34,526 nucleotides of DNA from Actinomycetota bacterium (GCA_005793785.1 SXPW01000043.1:1-34526), one strand, 5' to 3'; shown: positions 9,598-19,599, numbered from the stretch's first letter. Numbers and translations are program-made. Notes: generated by a model not told the origin, from the sequence alone.

Positions 9598-9912
9598 CTA
9601 GTCGCTCGGGGTGTCGTTGAGTCCGTCGTTGAACACCCGGTAGGTGTCGTAGATGTCCTTGCACTTGCTGCACAACGGCAACTGTTTCGGGTCACGCGAC
9701 GGAATCCATCGGTGTCCACACAGTGCCTCCAACGGAGTCCCATCGATGCGCGCCTGCAAGACCTTGGCCGCCGCCGATTCGTCGCCGTCGGTCTTCACGA
9801 TGTGCGCACACTCGGGATCGCCGGTTTGTGGCGAGCGATCGAGCAACGTCTCGGTCGATCCAGCGGGCGTTGAATTCGCGGCTGCGAAGATCAGCGGTGA
9901 CGACTGCTGCAC
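9598..9912 (-). CDS. DUF3039 family zinc-ribbon-like protein
   Basis: CAHIVKTD...ALCGHRWIPSRDPKQLPLCSKCKDIYDTYR; GTG start at 9912 preceded by GAGG, 8 nt after the rhomboid stop. Confidence 0.75.
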   Translation of the reverse strand: MQQSSPLIFAAANSTPAGSTETLLDRSPQTGDPECAHIVKTDGDESAAAKVLQARIDGTPLEALCGHRWIPSRDPKQLPLCSKCKDIYDTYRVFNDGLNDTPSD

Positions 9913-9920
9913 GATCGACC

Positions 9921-10727
9921 TCAACCGGCCACGAAGGCCACGGCGATCGCCACGCACGCCGCACTCGTCACCACCGGCACGATGATGCCGGCCCACGCGG
10001 GAACCCGCCACGATCGGGGTGCCAGCGAGAGTGCGCCGACGAACGCGCCGATTGCAGCGCCACCGAAGTGTCCGCCTACCGACACCCCGGGTACCGCCAG
10101 GGTGAAGAGCACGTTGATCACGAACGTGACGCCGAGTCCGGTGCGCAACGGATTGACGCCACGCTGGCCGACGCCGACCACGCTCGCCGCCATGAGTCCG
10201 AACACCGCGCCGGATGCACCGCCCGTCGCCGCGTCGGGTGACAACAACAATGCGCCGACCGAACCGCCGAGGAGCGCGGCGAAGTACAGGAGGGAGAACC
10301 GCAGCGAGCCGATGACCGGTTCGATGAGTCGGCCCAGTTGGTACAAGAGCAGCATGTTGAAGCCCACGTGGATGACGCCGAAGTGGACGAAACCGCACGA
10401 CACCAGTCGGTACCACTCGCCGCGTTCGAGGAAGATTCGCGAGATGACGAAGTCCCCCGTGCGATCGGTGGACGTGGTCCCGAGGACGTCGGAACCGACC
10501 GCGCCGAGCGTCATCCAGATGAAGAGTCCGACGTTGATGGCGATCAACGCATTGCTCACGACGAACGGGGGAGTCGAGGTGAACCGCCGGTTGGGTCGAC
10601 GGAACTCGAACGGCACGCGGCGCTCGCGTGGAGAACTCGAATCCGGCGGTAGTGGAGGCGGGAGTTGTGGTGGCGGCAGGTTCAACGCGGTGCTGCTTCG
10701 GCGCGTTCGCGGTTGGCGAGGTACCAA
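9921..10727 (-). CDS. rhomboid family intramembrane serine protease
   Basis: ERGEWYRLVSCGFVHFGVIHVGFNMLLLYQLG, GGASGAVFGLMAA (GxSG), GGHFGGAAIGAF. The N-terminal start is uncertain because the ORF overlaps fcl. Confidence 0.88.
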   Translation of the reverse strand: MVPRQPRTRRSSTALNLPPPQLPPPLPPDSSSPRERRVPFEFRRPNRRFTSTPPFVVSNALIAINVGLFIWMTLGAVGSDVLGTTSTDRTGDFVISRIFLERGEWYRLVSCGFVHFGVIHVGFNMLLLYQLGRLIEPVIGSLRFSLLYFAALLGGSVGALLLSPDAATGGASGAVFGLMAASVVGVGQRGVNPLRTGLGVTFVINVLFTLAVPGVSVGGHFGGAAIGAFVGALSLAPRSWRVPAWAGIIVPVVTSAACVAIAVAFVAG

Positions 10728-11659
10728 TCCACCGTGGCACGAAGTCCTGCTTCGAACGTCGTGAGCGCGTGCCAGCCGAGTGCGGTTTCGGCCCGCGAGG
10801 CGTCAACCCGTCGACGCGGTTGGCCGTCGGGCTTGGTGGAGTCCCATACGAGATCGCCCGTGAAACCGACGATGCGCGCGATGGTTTCGGCGGTCTCGCG
10901 GATGGTGATCTCGCGATTGTTGCCGAGGTTCAGCGGCTCGACGTCGTCGTGGAGTTCGCCAGCCAGCACGATTGCGGCCGCTGCATCGCCGACGAAGAGA
11001 TAGTCACGACTCGCCGCACCCGTTCCCCACACGTGGACCTTGTCGACGTTCTTCTCCTTGGCTTCCACGCACTTCTTGATGAGCGCGGGAATCACGTGCG
11101 ACACCGAGTCGTGGAACTTGTCGCCGGGCCCATAGAGGTTGGTGGGAATCACGAAGGCGAAGCGCTGGCCGTACTGTTGCCGGTTCACTTGCGCGTGGAC
11201 GAGCAGGGCCTTCTTGGCGATGCCGTACGGGGCGTTCGTCTCCTCGGGATAGCCGTCCCAAATGGACTCCTCGCGAAACGGCACCGGCGTGAACTTCGGG
11301 TAACTGCACACGGTGCCCAGCACCACCGTTTTTTCGACGCCGACTTCTCGCGCGGCTTCGATGACGTTGATGCCCATCTGCAGGTTGTCGAGGAACAACG
11401 GTGCGGGTTCGGCCTGGTTGTAACCGATGCCGCCGACCCGCGCCGCCAGATGGATGACGTGGCTCGGGCGATGTTCGGTGAACAGCGAGTGGGCGACTCC
11501 GGGCCGCGTGAGGTCGTGTTCGGCGTGGCGTGGCGAGACCACCGTCGCACCGGCGGCGAGCAATCGTTGCACCACGTGGCTGCCGAGGAAGCCGGCACCA
11601 CCGGTGACGACGACCGATCGGTTGCGCCAGTACGCCGGATTCGTGTGCGGAACGTTCAC
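10682..11659 (-). CDS. fcl: GDP-L-fucose synthase (NAD-dependent epimerase family)
   Basis: SVVVTGGAGFLGSHVVQRL...HLAARVGGIGYNQAEPAPLFLDNLQMGINVIEAAR...YGIAKKALLVHAQ...NLYGPGDKF. Confidence 0.9.
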   Translation of the reverse strand: MNVPHTNPAYWRNRSVVVTGGAGFLGSHVVQRLLAAGATVVSPRHAEHDLTRPGVAHSLFTEHRPSHVIHLAARVGGIGYNQAEPAPLFLDNLQMGINVIEAAREVGVEKTVVLGTVCSYPKFTPVPFREESIWDGYPEETNAPYGIAKKALLVHAQVNRQQYGQRFAFVIPTNLYGPGDKFHDSVSHVIPALIKKCVEAKEKNVDKVHVWGTGAASRDYLFVGDAAAAIVLAGELHDDVEPLNLGNNREITIRETAETIARIVGFTGDLVWDSTKPDGQPRRRVDASRAETALGWHALTTFEAGLRATVDWYLANRERAEAAPR

Positions 11660-11714
11660 GGTGCAATCAGGCTATTCGCAAGCGTGTCGCCCGTGCACCG
11701 ACAGAATGGAGGCA

Positions 11715-12824
11715 ATGAGTCGCGTGCGCGTGGCGCTCACCGTGGAACAGTGCTGGCGCGAGTCTCCGGGTGGCACGGCGATCGCCGCCGTCGAACTCGG
11801 GCGGGTCTTGGCGACCCGCGACGATGTGTCGGTCGTCGGAGTCGCCGGTCGCCACCGTCGCGATGCAACCGCTGGTTACGCACCCTCCGTGGCGATGGCA
11901 TACCTGCCGATTGCCGGGCCGTTCCTCGTCGAGTCGTCGCTGCGATTCGGGTGGCCCCGCGTCGAGCAGGCGACGGGACCCATCGACGTGCTCCACGCCA
12001 CGAGCATCATCCCGTTCGCCGCTGCTGCGAACGTGCCGCTCGTGGTCACCGTGCACGATCTCGCGTTCCTGCACCACCCGCAGTACTTCACCGCTCGGGG
12101 TCGCAGCGTGTTCGCTCGGTCGCTCGACATCGTGCGACGACGCGCCGCGTTGGTGTTGTGTTCCTCCCGCACGACGTTGGACGACTGCCTTGCCAATCGA
12201 TTCGATCCTGAGCGACTTCGTCTCGTGCCGCTCGGTGTACGGGCAAGAACCGCGACGAGGCAGGACGTGGTCGAGGCGCGTTCCCGTCTCGGTCTGCCGA
12301 CCGAATTCCTGTTGTTCGTGGGCACGCTCGAACCGCGCAAGAACCTCCCGAGACTCCTGCAGGCCCATGCCCGTCTCGGAGATGCCGTGCCGCCGCTCGT
12401 CATCGTTGGCGCCGCGGGATGGGCGAACGACTCGCTCGCGCCACTCCTTGCCGAGGCGAAGAATGTCGTCGTCGTGGGACACGTGGCGGATGAAGATCTC
12501 CCGGCTTTGTATGCCGGTGCGAGCGCAATGTGTTATCCGTCGTTGATGGAAGGTTTCGGATTGCCGATTCTCGAGGCGATGTCGCACGGTACCGCGGTGG
12601 TGACGAGCTCGGGTACGTCCACGGAGGAAGTGGCGGGCGGTGCGGCGGTGCTGGTCGATCCGCTCGATGTCGATTCCATCGCCGACGGCATCCGCGAGGC
12701 GCTCGCGCGCCGTCACGAACTCTCCCAACTCGGCATCGAACGCGCCAAGGGTGCCACCTGGGAGGCCACTGCCGACGTGGTGGTGCGTTCGTATCGAGAT
12801 GCCTTGCGCATGGGGGCACGATGA
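11715..12824 (+). CDS. glycosyltransferase family 4
   Basis: DVLHATSIIPFAAAANVPLVVTVHDLAFLHHPQYF...FVGTLEPRKNLPRLLQAHARL...YPSLMEGFGLPILEAMSHGTAVVTS. ATG 11715 preceded by GGAGG; alternative ATG at 11706. Confidence 0.88.
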   Translation: MSRVRVALTVEQCWRESPGGTAIAAVELGRVLATRDDVSVVGVAGRHRRDATAGYAPSVAMAYLPIAGPFLVESSLRFGWPRVEQATGPIDVLHATSIIPFAAAANVPLVVTVHDLAFLHHPQYFTARGRSVFARSLDIVRRRAALVLCSSRTTLDDCLANRFDPERLRLVPLGVRARTATRQDVVEARSRLGLPTEFLLFVGTLEPRKNLPRLLQAHARLGDAVPPLVIVGAAGWANDSLAPLLAEAKNVVVVGHVADEDLPALYAGASAMCYPSLMEGFGLPILEAMSHGTAVVTSSGTSTEEVAGGAAVLVDPLDVDSIADGIREALARRHELSQLGIERAKGATWEATADVVVRSYRDALRMGAR

Positions 12825-13939
12825 CGCGTATCGCCGTGAACATGCTGTGGTGCGTGTCCGGTGCCGTCGGTGGCTCGGAGCAGTATCTGGTGCGCCAGTT
12901 GATTGGTCTTCGGGAGGCCACGAACGACGAATTCGACGTCGACGTCTTTGCACCCCACGGTTTCTCTCGCGCGCAACCGGAGTTGGCCGGAGTAGTCACA
13001 CTGCACGAGTCGTCGTCGACCGAGCGCGTGCGTCCGCTGCGCGTGCTGCGGGAGGCCACGTGGTTCACGAGTCGGGCCAGCGGCGCGAGCGTCGTTCATC
13101 ATGGTGGCGGTACGGTGCCGCCACGCAGTCCGTCGCCGGTGGTCCTCACCGTCCATGATCTGCAGTATCTGGTGTATCCGCAGTACTTCTCGCGCACGAA
13201 GCTCCGATACCTCACCAACCGCCTGCCTGCATCGGTACGTCGCGCTGAGCGTGTAGTGGTGCCGAGTGACTACGTGAAGTCGACGGTCGTTGATCGCCTC
13301 GGCGTGAGCGAAGAAGCGGTGTCGGTAGTTCGCCACGGCATCGAGCCGAATCTCGGTGTGGGCCGCACGGCGGAACGCGACTTGCGAGATCGCTTCGGAA
13401 TCCGCGCGAAACACGTGGTGTCCTACCCGGCGGTGACGCATCCGCACAAGAACCACCGGTTCTTGCTCGACCTCCTGGCCGGTCCCCTCCGTGATCTCGA
13501 CGTGCAACTGGTGTGTGCGGGAGGGGAAGGTCGGGCGCATCGTTTTCTCGAACGGTCGATTGCCACACTCGGTCTCGGCGACCGGGTGAAATTGGTGGGT
13601 CGTCTCGGCGACCGCGATCGCGACGGACTGTTGGCGATGAGCGCCGCTTTGATGTTTCCGAGTTCCTACGAGGGTTTCGGTGCGCCGGTGATCGAAGCGA
13701 TGGCCCTCGGCACTCCGGTGATTGCGTCGAACTGCACGGCACTCCCCGGCGTGGTGGCCGACGCCGGCTACAGCCTTCCGCTCGACGCCGACCTCTGGTC
13801 GCAAGCACTTCGCGATGTGATCGCACGTCGGGACGAATGGCGCACGCTCGGACTCGCACGCGCCACGGTGTTTCGAACCCTGGACTCGGGGCACGATCTT
13901 GCGGCCGCGTATCGACGCGTTCTCGGAGGCTCACGATGA
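12821..13939 (+). CDS. glycosyltransferase family 4
   Basis: VLTVHDLQYLVYPQYFSRTKLRYL...PSSYEGFGAPVIEAMALGTPVIASNCTALPGV; ATGA overlap with the upstream gene. Confidence 0.88.
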   Translation: MTRIAVNMLWCVSGAVGGSEQYLVRQLIGLREATNDEFDVDVFAPHGFSRAQPELAGVVTLHESSSTERVRPLRVLREATWFTSRASGASVVHHGGGTVPPRSPSPVVLTVHDLQYLVYPQYFSRTKLRYLTNRLPASVRRAERVVVPSDYVKSTVVDRLGVSEEAVSVVRHGIEPNLGVGRTAERDLRDRFGIRAKHVVSYPAVTHPHKNHRFLLDLLAGPLRDLDVQLVCAGGEGRAHRFLERSIATLGLGDRVKLVGRLGDRDRDGLLAMSAALMFPSSYEGFGAPVIEAMALGTPVIASNCTALPGVVADAGYSLPLDADLWSQALRDVIARRDEWRTLGLARATVFRTLDSGHDLAAAYRRVLGGSR

Positions 13940-15189
13940 CCCGGCGTCGACTCATCGTCGTGTGTCCGCACTTCGCCCCCGACATCGCGCCGACGGGCAG
14001 GGTGATGACGAGCATCGTCGCCGAATGGGCGGCGTTCGGGCACGAGATTCACGTGGTGACGTCGTTGCCGTGGTACCGGGAACATCGGGTGGAGGAGGGT
14101 TGGACAGGTCGGCTCGTTCGTCGGGAGACGACCTCGTGGGGATCGATCACCCGAATTGCGCCGTTTGCCGCCGAGTCGAAATCCAACCTCCTTGCTCGGG
14201 CGTTCGGATTCGTTGCATTCAGCGTCCTTGCCGGCTGGTGTGCGACGCGAGTCGGGTCCCGTTCGTCACGCGACGGTCGGATCGATGCCGTGGTCGCGAT
14301 GTCGCCGCCACTGACGCTCGGCACCGTCGGCTGGTTCGTCGCTCGTCGTCGGCGGACCCGACTCATCTTCAACGTGCAGGACGTGTTTCCGGACGCGGTC
14401 GTCAAGACGGGTGCGATGCGGAATCGGGCCGTGATCGCGATCGCCGCGTGGTTGGAGCGATTCACCTACCGGAAATCCGACGCCGTCGTCGTATTGTCCG
14501 ACGACCTTCGGCGCAACGTCTGCGCGAAGGTTCCGCAGCGGTTCGCCGGTCGGGTGCACGTCATCGAGAACTTCGTCGACACGGCGGGCATCGTGCCGCG
14601 TGATCGGATGACTCCGTACCGGGCCGAGCTCGGAATCGGGGACGAAGTCGTCGTGATGTACGCAGGCAACGTCGGATATTCCCAGTCGCTCGGGATGCTG
14701 CTCGAGTTTGCGCGACGATCACCCAGGGTGACCGTGCTCATCAACGGCGCCGGCGTCGCACTCGAATCACTCCGCCTTGCGTCGCGCGACATTCCGAACG
14801 TGCGATTCGGCGCGTATCAACCCGAGGACCGGCTCGCGGAAGTCCTCGCCACCGGAGACGTGCACGTGGTGTCGCTGCGCGCCGGACTGGCCGCGGTCAG
14901 CGTGCCGTCGAAGATCTATTCGATTCTTGCCGCAGGTCGACCCGTCGTTGCTGCGGTGGATCCCCATTCGGAGATCGAACGACTCGTCGTGCGTGCCGGC
15001 GCGGGAACGAGTGTTGCGCCGGACGACGCCGACGCTCTCTGTAACGCGCTCGGACGCCTCGTCGACGACCCGGCTCGACGTTCGGCGTTGGGGTTGCAAG
15101 GTCGTGCGTACGTGGAGCGGCATCCGACCGCTCGCGACGTCGCGGAATCGTACGTTGGACTGCTGCCCGATAGCCTGACCAACTCGTGA
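13936..15189 (+). CDS. glycosyltransferase family 4 (WbuB-like)
   Basis: LIVVCPHFAPDIAPTGRVMTSIVAEWAAFGHEIHVVTSLPWY...NVQDVFPDAVVKTGAM...MYAGNVGYSQSLGMLLEFA; ATGA overlap. Confidence 0.88.
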   Translation: MTRRRLIVVCPHFAPDIAPTGRVMTSIVAEWAAFGHEIHVVTSLPWYREHRVEEGWTGRLVRRETTSWGSITRIAPFAAESKSNLLARAFGFVAFSVLAGWCATRVGSRSSRDGRIDAVVAMSPPLTLGTVGWFVARRRRTRLIFNVQDVFPDAVVKTGAMRNRAVIAIAAWLERFTYRKSDAVVVLSDDLRRNVCAKVPQRFAGRVHVIENFVDTAGIVPRDRMTPYRAELGIGDEVVVMYAGNVGYSQSLGMLLEFARRSPRVTVLINGAGVALESLRLASRDIPNVRFGAYQPEDRLAEVLATGDVHVVSLRAGLAAVSVPSKIYSILAAGRPVVAAVDPHSEIERLVVRAGAGTSVAPDDADALCNALGRLVDDPARRSALGLQGRAYVERHPTARDVAESYVGLLPDSLTNS

Positions 15190-15863
15190 CGTCGTCCGCC
15201 AAGAAAATCGCCCGTCTTGCCGAGAAGAGCAAGACTCGTTCGCCCCGTGGCGTGCGCCTGCGCGGCGGCTCGCTATTTCCTACGGTCATCATCGTGGTCT
15301 TGGCGCTCGGGGCTGCTCTCATCGCGTACGCACGGCAGTCGCTCGAACAACGTACGGCCTCCGACATCACCAACGCCACGTACTACCTGTCGTTCGGCGT
15401 GTACGCCTGTGATCAGTGGGTCACCCTGCCCGATACTCCGGTACTCACCGACCTCGCCGAACTGCAGGAGGGCGCGGCTCTCGTCAGCGGCAAGCCGGGA
15501 GTCGTGGAGTGGCAGCCACAAGTGTTGAGCGGTCAGCGACGCGCCAAGTTGTCGGCGGTGCTCGACCTGTATTCCATCGAGGTTTCCGGCACCGAGCTCT
15601 CGTTTCCGTCCTCGATCAACGGCGGAGCAACCTTGACCGAGGGCGACGACGCCTGCGACGGCAAGGGCGGCACGCTGTCGGTCGCCACGTGGGACACTCT
15701 CGGTACCGATTCGTCGAAGAAGACGTCGATTGCCGAACTGGGTTCGGTACGACTCGCCAATGATGGTCTTGCGGTCGCGCTCGTCTTTGCTCCGGACGAT
15801 GTCGACGTCGAGCAACCGCCGTCCGCCACGGAAGTCGCCCTGCTCGTCGAGTCGGGCGAGTAA
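15186..15863 (+). CDS. hypothetical single-pass membrane protein
   Basis: Basic N-terminus, then TM segment LFPTVIIVVLALGAALIAYA; the rest is predicted extracytoplasmic with two Cys; GTGA overlap with the upstream glycosyltransferase. Confidence 0.8.
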   Translation: MTSSAKKIARLAEKSKTRSPRGVRLRGGSLFPTVIIVVLALGAALIAYARQSLEQRTASDITNATYYLSFGVYACDQWVTLPDTPVLTDLAELQEGAALVSGKPGVVEWQPQVLSGQRRAKLSAVLDLYSIEVSGTELSFPSSINGGATLTEGDDACDGKGGTLSVATWDTLGTDSSKKTSIAELGSVRLANDGLAVALVFAPDDVDVEQPPSATEVALLVESGE

Positions 15864-15875
15864 GCCGCTCGCGGC

Positions 15876-16859
15876 ATGTTCGCCGTCGTACTGGTCGGCG
15901 GTTTCGGTACCCGACTTCGTCCGCTGACGAACGAAATCCCCAAGCCCCTCCTGCCGCTCGGGCAGCGCACGATTCTGGAGTGGCTGATGGTCCACTTGGC
16001 TCGTGGCGGCGTGACCGATGTGGTGCTCGCCCTCGGATTCAAGCCGCAACCATTCCTCGAGCGGTTCCCCGATGCACGATGTGCCGGGGTGCGGCTTCAC
16101 TACGCCATCGAATCGTCGCCGCTCGATACCGCGGGTGCCATCGGATTTGCGGCGCGAAGCGTCGGTCTCGATTCGGGCCGTGAGGCGTTCGTCGTGGCCA
16201 ACGGCGACATCGTGACCGATCTTTCGATTGCCCACCTCGTCGCCGAACATGCGATCAATGCACGGCAGGGAGCGCTCGCCACCATTCATCTGACGCCGGT
16301 TGACGATCCCTCGCAGTTCGGTGTCGTGGAGTTCGACCAACCCGTCGAAGCGACGGGACGACGAGTGGTTCGCGGTTTCGTGGAGAAGCCCGCACCGGGT
16401 ACGACGATGAGCCGACACGTGAATGCCGGTACGTACGTGATGCAACCCGAGTTGCTTCGTCGTCTCCCCGGTGACGCGCCACTCTCCGTCGAGCGGGTGA
16501 CGTTCCCCGAGTTGGCGAAGGACCATGCATTGTTCGCGCATCCCACCGCCGACTACTGGTTGGATGCGGGTCGTCCCGAAACCTACGTTCGCGCGAACCT
16601 TGATCTCGTTTCGGGTGTTCGTCATGATCGTGAAGATGCGGTGCATCGCTCGGCTCGCATCGACGCGACGGCACGCGTGACCAACTCCGTGGTCGGCGCC
16701 GGTGCGACGGTGGGACCAGGTGCAACCGTGTCCGATTCGGTCGTCTTCGCCGGCTCGAACATCGGCGCCGACGCTCGCGTACGCAACAGTGCGATCCTCG
16801 GCGACGTCCACGAGGGTGCAGAGGTGCAGGACGCACTCGTCGGACCCGACGGCGTCTAG
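15876..16859 (+). CDS. sugar-phosphate nucleotidyltransferase, GDP-mannose pyrophosphorylase-like, with left-handed beta-helix tail
   Basis: MFAVVLVGGFGTRLRPLTNEIPKPLLPLGQRTILEW...VEKPAPGTTMSRHVNAGTYV; C-terminal hexapeptide-like repeats. Confidence 0.85.
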   Translation: MFAVVLVGGFGTRLRPLTNEIPKPLLPLGQRTILEWLMVHLARGGVTDVVLALGFKPQPFLERFPDARCAGVRLHYAIESSPLDTAGAIGFAARSVGLDSGREAFVVANGDIVTDLSIAHLVAEHAINARQGALATIHLTPVDDPSQFGVVEFDQPVEATGRRVVRGFVEKPAPGTTMSRHVNAGTYVMQPELLRRLPGDAPLSVERVTFPELAKDHALFAHPTADYWLDAGRPETYVRANLDLVSGVRHDREDAVHRSARIDATARVTNSVVGAGATVGPGATVSDSVVFAGSNIGADARVRNSAILGDVHEGAEVQDALVGPDGV

Positions 16860-17572
16860 CGGAAGAGATCCTCCTGCGGCGGACGCACGAGTTCCCGTAC
16901 CGACGACTCCCGCAACCACGCAGCGTCCACTCCACGCACGACGGCGACCGGGATTCCCGACGACTTGCCCATGACGAGTTCGGCGGCGCTGGCGAGCTCG
17001 TCGGCAACGGCCACCTCGGTCACTTGCATGACCCGACCCAATGCATCCGGCGTGCCACGCAAATCGACCACGCCGGCGATTCCTGCAACACCGATCGCAA
17101 CGTCGGTCAATCCCTTTCGCCAAGCGCGACCGAAGGTGTCGCTGACGATGACGCCGACCTCGACCCCGAGTCGTGCCCGAATGATGTCGCGGATGCGTCG
17201 CGCCGAGCGATCGGAGTCCTTCGGTAGGAGTGCGGCTTGACCACGCTCGACGTTGGAGAGGTCCACGCCGCTGTTGGCGCAGACGAAACCGTGGGTCGTT
17301 TCCGTGATGATGAGGTCGCCGCGTCGTCGCACGATGCGAACGGCCTCTTCCTCCACGAGACGCTTGTGACTCACGGGATCGGAGGCGTCGATCGCGACGA
17401 GTCGACCTTCGGCCTTGCTGACGATCTTCTGCGTGACGACGAGGACGTCACCGTCGACGAGTGGCCCGTTGGGTTCACCACTGCATGCTTCGGCGATGAT
17501 TTCCCCGAGTTGGTCGTCGGGCCGAATCTCGGGGATGCCGGTCACGCCCCAAGCAGCAAGACGGTTCGTCAT
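16856..17572 (-). CDS. cofE: coenzyme F420-0:L-glutamate ligase (single domain)
   Basis: WGVTGIPEIRPDDQLGEIIAEA...DGDVLVVTQKIVSKAEGRLVAI...GVIVSDTFGRAWRKGLTDVAIGVAGIAGVVDLRG. Start ATG at 17572 overlaps the cofD stop. Confidence 0.92.
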   Translation of the reverse strand: MTNRLAAWGVTGIPEIRPDDQLGEIIAEACSGEPNGPLVDGDVLVVTQKIVSKAEGRLVAIDASDPVSHKRLVEEEAVRIVRRRGDLIITETTHGFVCANSGVDLSNVERGQAALLPKDSDRSARRIRDIIRARLGVEVGVIVSDTFGRAWRKGLTDVAIGVAGIAGVVDLRGTPDALGRVMQVTEVAVADELASAAELVMGKSSGIPVAVVRGVDAAWLRESSVRELVRPPQEDLFR

Positions 17573-18585
17573 CGACGTTCCGATGTGATGGGTACCGTAC
17601 CGACGACGGTTTCCGCCAGGGTTCGTGCGACATCGGGTGATTTCATGATCGTGTTCGTGACGATACAGCGCATGCCGAGTGCTTCGATTTCGTCGTGCAG
17701 TTCGGCGTCCACGGAGTCGACGACGAGGGTGCCACAGATCGACTGGTACATCCGCGCCACGCCGAGCGCACTCGATTCGTGACCGAGTTCTCGCAGCATT
17801 CGGTCGGCCGGGCCCTTCAATGCGGCGCCGCCGACGATCGGCGAAATTGCGACGACGGTGTCGCGACGCGCCGAGAGCGTGGCGTCCACGTCGCGTAGGG
17901 CACGAATCGGCGCGATGGAGACCAGGGGATTCGACGGTGCAATCACGACATGGCTCGCGGCCGCGAGTTCGGTCAGCCCGAGTGGTTCGGCGGATTCGGC
18001 ACCCGAGAACGTCACGTTTCTCACGGCAACCGCATGTCGGAGTCGCACGAAGTACTCCTGGAACGAAACGACGTCGCCGGATTGATACTCGTGACCGTCG
18101 GTGGTGGTGACCGACTCGGCGAGCGTCACCCGAGTTTCCACGGTCTGGTCGGACATCGGCTGGATTCGGTACGGCACCTGCCACGCGCGGGCCAACTCGG
18201 CGCTCACCTCGCTCAGTGACGCACCTTCACGCAACCGTGCAGCGCGGTAGAGGTGTGTCGCGAGGTCGCGATCGCCGAGGTTGAACCAGTCGTTCGGTGC
18301 GGTCGAACTCTCGGGTCGTGTGGCTCGATAGCGGGAGAGCGACTCCATCGTCCGCCATGTCTCGTCGCGCAGACCCCACCCACGATCCGGATCGATCGCG
18401 TCGGACAACGTGTAGATCACCGTGTCGATGTCGGGTGAGACGTGCACTCCATTGACGACGGTGTCGTCGCCGGTGTTGACGATGGCGAGTACGTCGGCGT
18501 GCGGACGCGCGGAGTGCAATGCGCGCAAGAATCGGGCCGCTCCGACTCCACCCGCCAACACCACGATGTCGGGTGTCGCCGTCAC
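17569..18585 (-). CDS. cofD: 2-phospho-L-lactate transferase / phosphoenolpyruvate transferase CofD (FbiA)
   Basis: [18 protein letters not shown]...[40 protein letters not shown]...[14 protein letters not shown]. Start placed at GTG 18585 from the position of TACGCT. Confidence 0.93.
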   Translation of the reverse strand: MTATPDIVVLAGGVGAARFLRALHSARPHADVLAIVNTGDDTVVNGVHVSPDIDTVIYTLSDAIDPDRGWGLRDETWRTMESLSRYRATRPESSTAPNDWFNLGDRDLATHLYRAARLREGASLSEVSAELARAWQVPYRIQPMSDQTVETRVTLAESVTTTDGHEYQSGDVVSFQEYFVRLRHAVAVRNVTFSGAESAEPLGLTELAAASHVVIAPSNPLVSIAPIRALRDVDATLSARRDTVVAISPIVGGAALKGPADRMLRELGHESSALGVARMYQSICGTLVVDSVDAELHDEIEALGMRCIVTNTIMKSPDVARTLAETVVGTVPITSERR

Positions 18586-18615
18586 GTCATTGAGCGTATG
18601 AGTAGCCTTCATCTG

Positions 18616-19599
18616 GTGCCACGCGCCCTCATCACCGGAATCACCGGGCAGGACGGGCAGCACCTCGCAGAGTTCCTCCACGAGAAGAGCTACGAGGTCT
18701 TCGGTCTTATGAAGGGTCAGAACAACCCCAAGGCGGAGACACTGCTCGCCGAGTTTCCGTTCATTCGCCTGGTCAACGGCGATCTCACCGATTTCTCCAG
18801 TCTCGTTGCGGCACTGCGCGTCGTGGAACCCAACGAGGTCTACAACCTCGGCGCGATCTCCTTCGTGGCGATGTCGTTCAACCAGGCGGAGCTCACCTCC
18901 AACGTCACCGGTCTTGGTGTGCTGCGCATGCTCGAAGCGATTCGCCTCGTCGGCGGCGCCAAGGACAATCCGATCCGTTTCTATCAGGCGTCATCGTCGG
19001 AGATGTACGGCCAAGTGCGCGAGATTCCCCAGAACGAACTCACTGCCTTCCACCCCCGCTCGCCGTACGGCGTGGCCAAGGTGTTCGGTCACCACATGAC
19101 GGTCAACTATCGCGAGTCGTACGGACTCCACGCATCGTCGGGAATCCTCTTCAATCACGAGGGTCCGCGTCGCGGTTACGAATTCGTCACCCGCAAGATC
19201 AGCCATTCCGTCGCGCGCATCAAGTTGGGATTGGAAGACAAGTTGCTCCTCGGCAATCTCGCTGCCAAGCGCGACTGGGGCTACGCCGGCGATCATGTGA
19301 AGGCGATGTGGCTCATGCTGCAGCAGGACCAGCCCGATGACTACGTCATCGCCACCGGCGAAACGCACGAAATCACCGAATTCCTCCAACTCGCGTTCGA
19401 GTGCGCGGGACTCGGTGACTGGAAGAAGTACGTCGGAATCGACAAGCAGTACTTCCGACCCGCCGAGGTCGACTTGCTCGTGGGTGATGCCTCGAAGGCC
19501 GAACGGAAACTCGGTTGGAAGCGCGAGGTCGACTTTCCGTCACTCGTCGAGATGATGGTGCGTCACGACCTCGATCTCGAGGCCAAGCGCGCAAAGTAA
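18616..19599 (+). CDS. gmd: GDP-mannose 4,6-dehydratase
   Basis: [30 protein letters not shown]...[77 protein letters not shown] start at 18616; the listed ORF is over-extended. Confidence 0.95.
   Translation: MPRALITGITGQDGQHLAEFLHEKSYEVFGLMKGQNNPKAETLLAEFPFIRLVNGDLTDFSSLVAALRVVEPNEVYNLGAISFVAMSFNQAELTSNVTGLGVLRMLEAIRLVGGAKDNPIRFYQASSSEMYGQVREIPQNELTAFHPRSPYGVAKVFGHHMTVNYRESYGLHASSGILFNHEGPRRGYEFVTRKISHSVARIKLGLEDKLLLGNLAAKRDWGYAGDHVKAMWLMLQQDQPDDYVIATGETHEITEFLQLAFECAGLGDWKKYVGIDKQYFRPAEVDLLVGDASKAERKLGWKREVDFPSLVEMMVRHDLDLEAKRAK

Noticed and set aside
10628-12211. 527-aa plus-strand ORF over fcl
   Set aside because: Antisense to GDP-fucose synthase, no domain motifs, Arg/Val/His-rich translation.
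15273-17123. 616-aa antisense ORF over the membrane protein and nucleotidyltransferase
   Set aside because: No recognisable motifs; antisense to well-supported genes.
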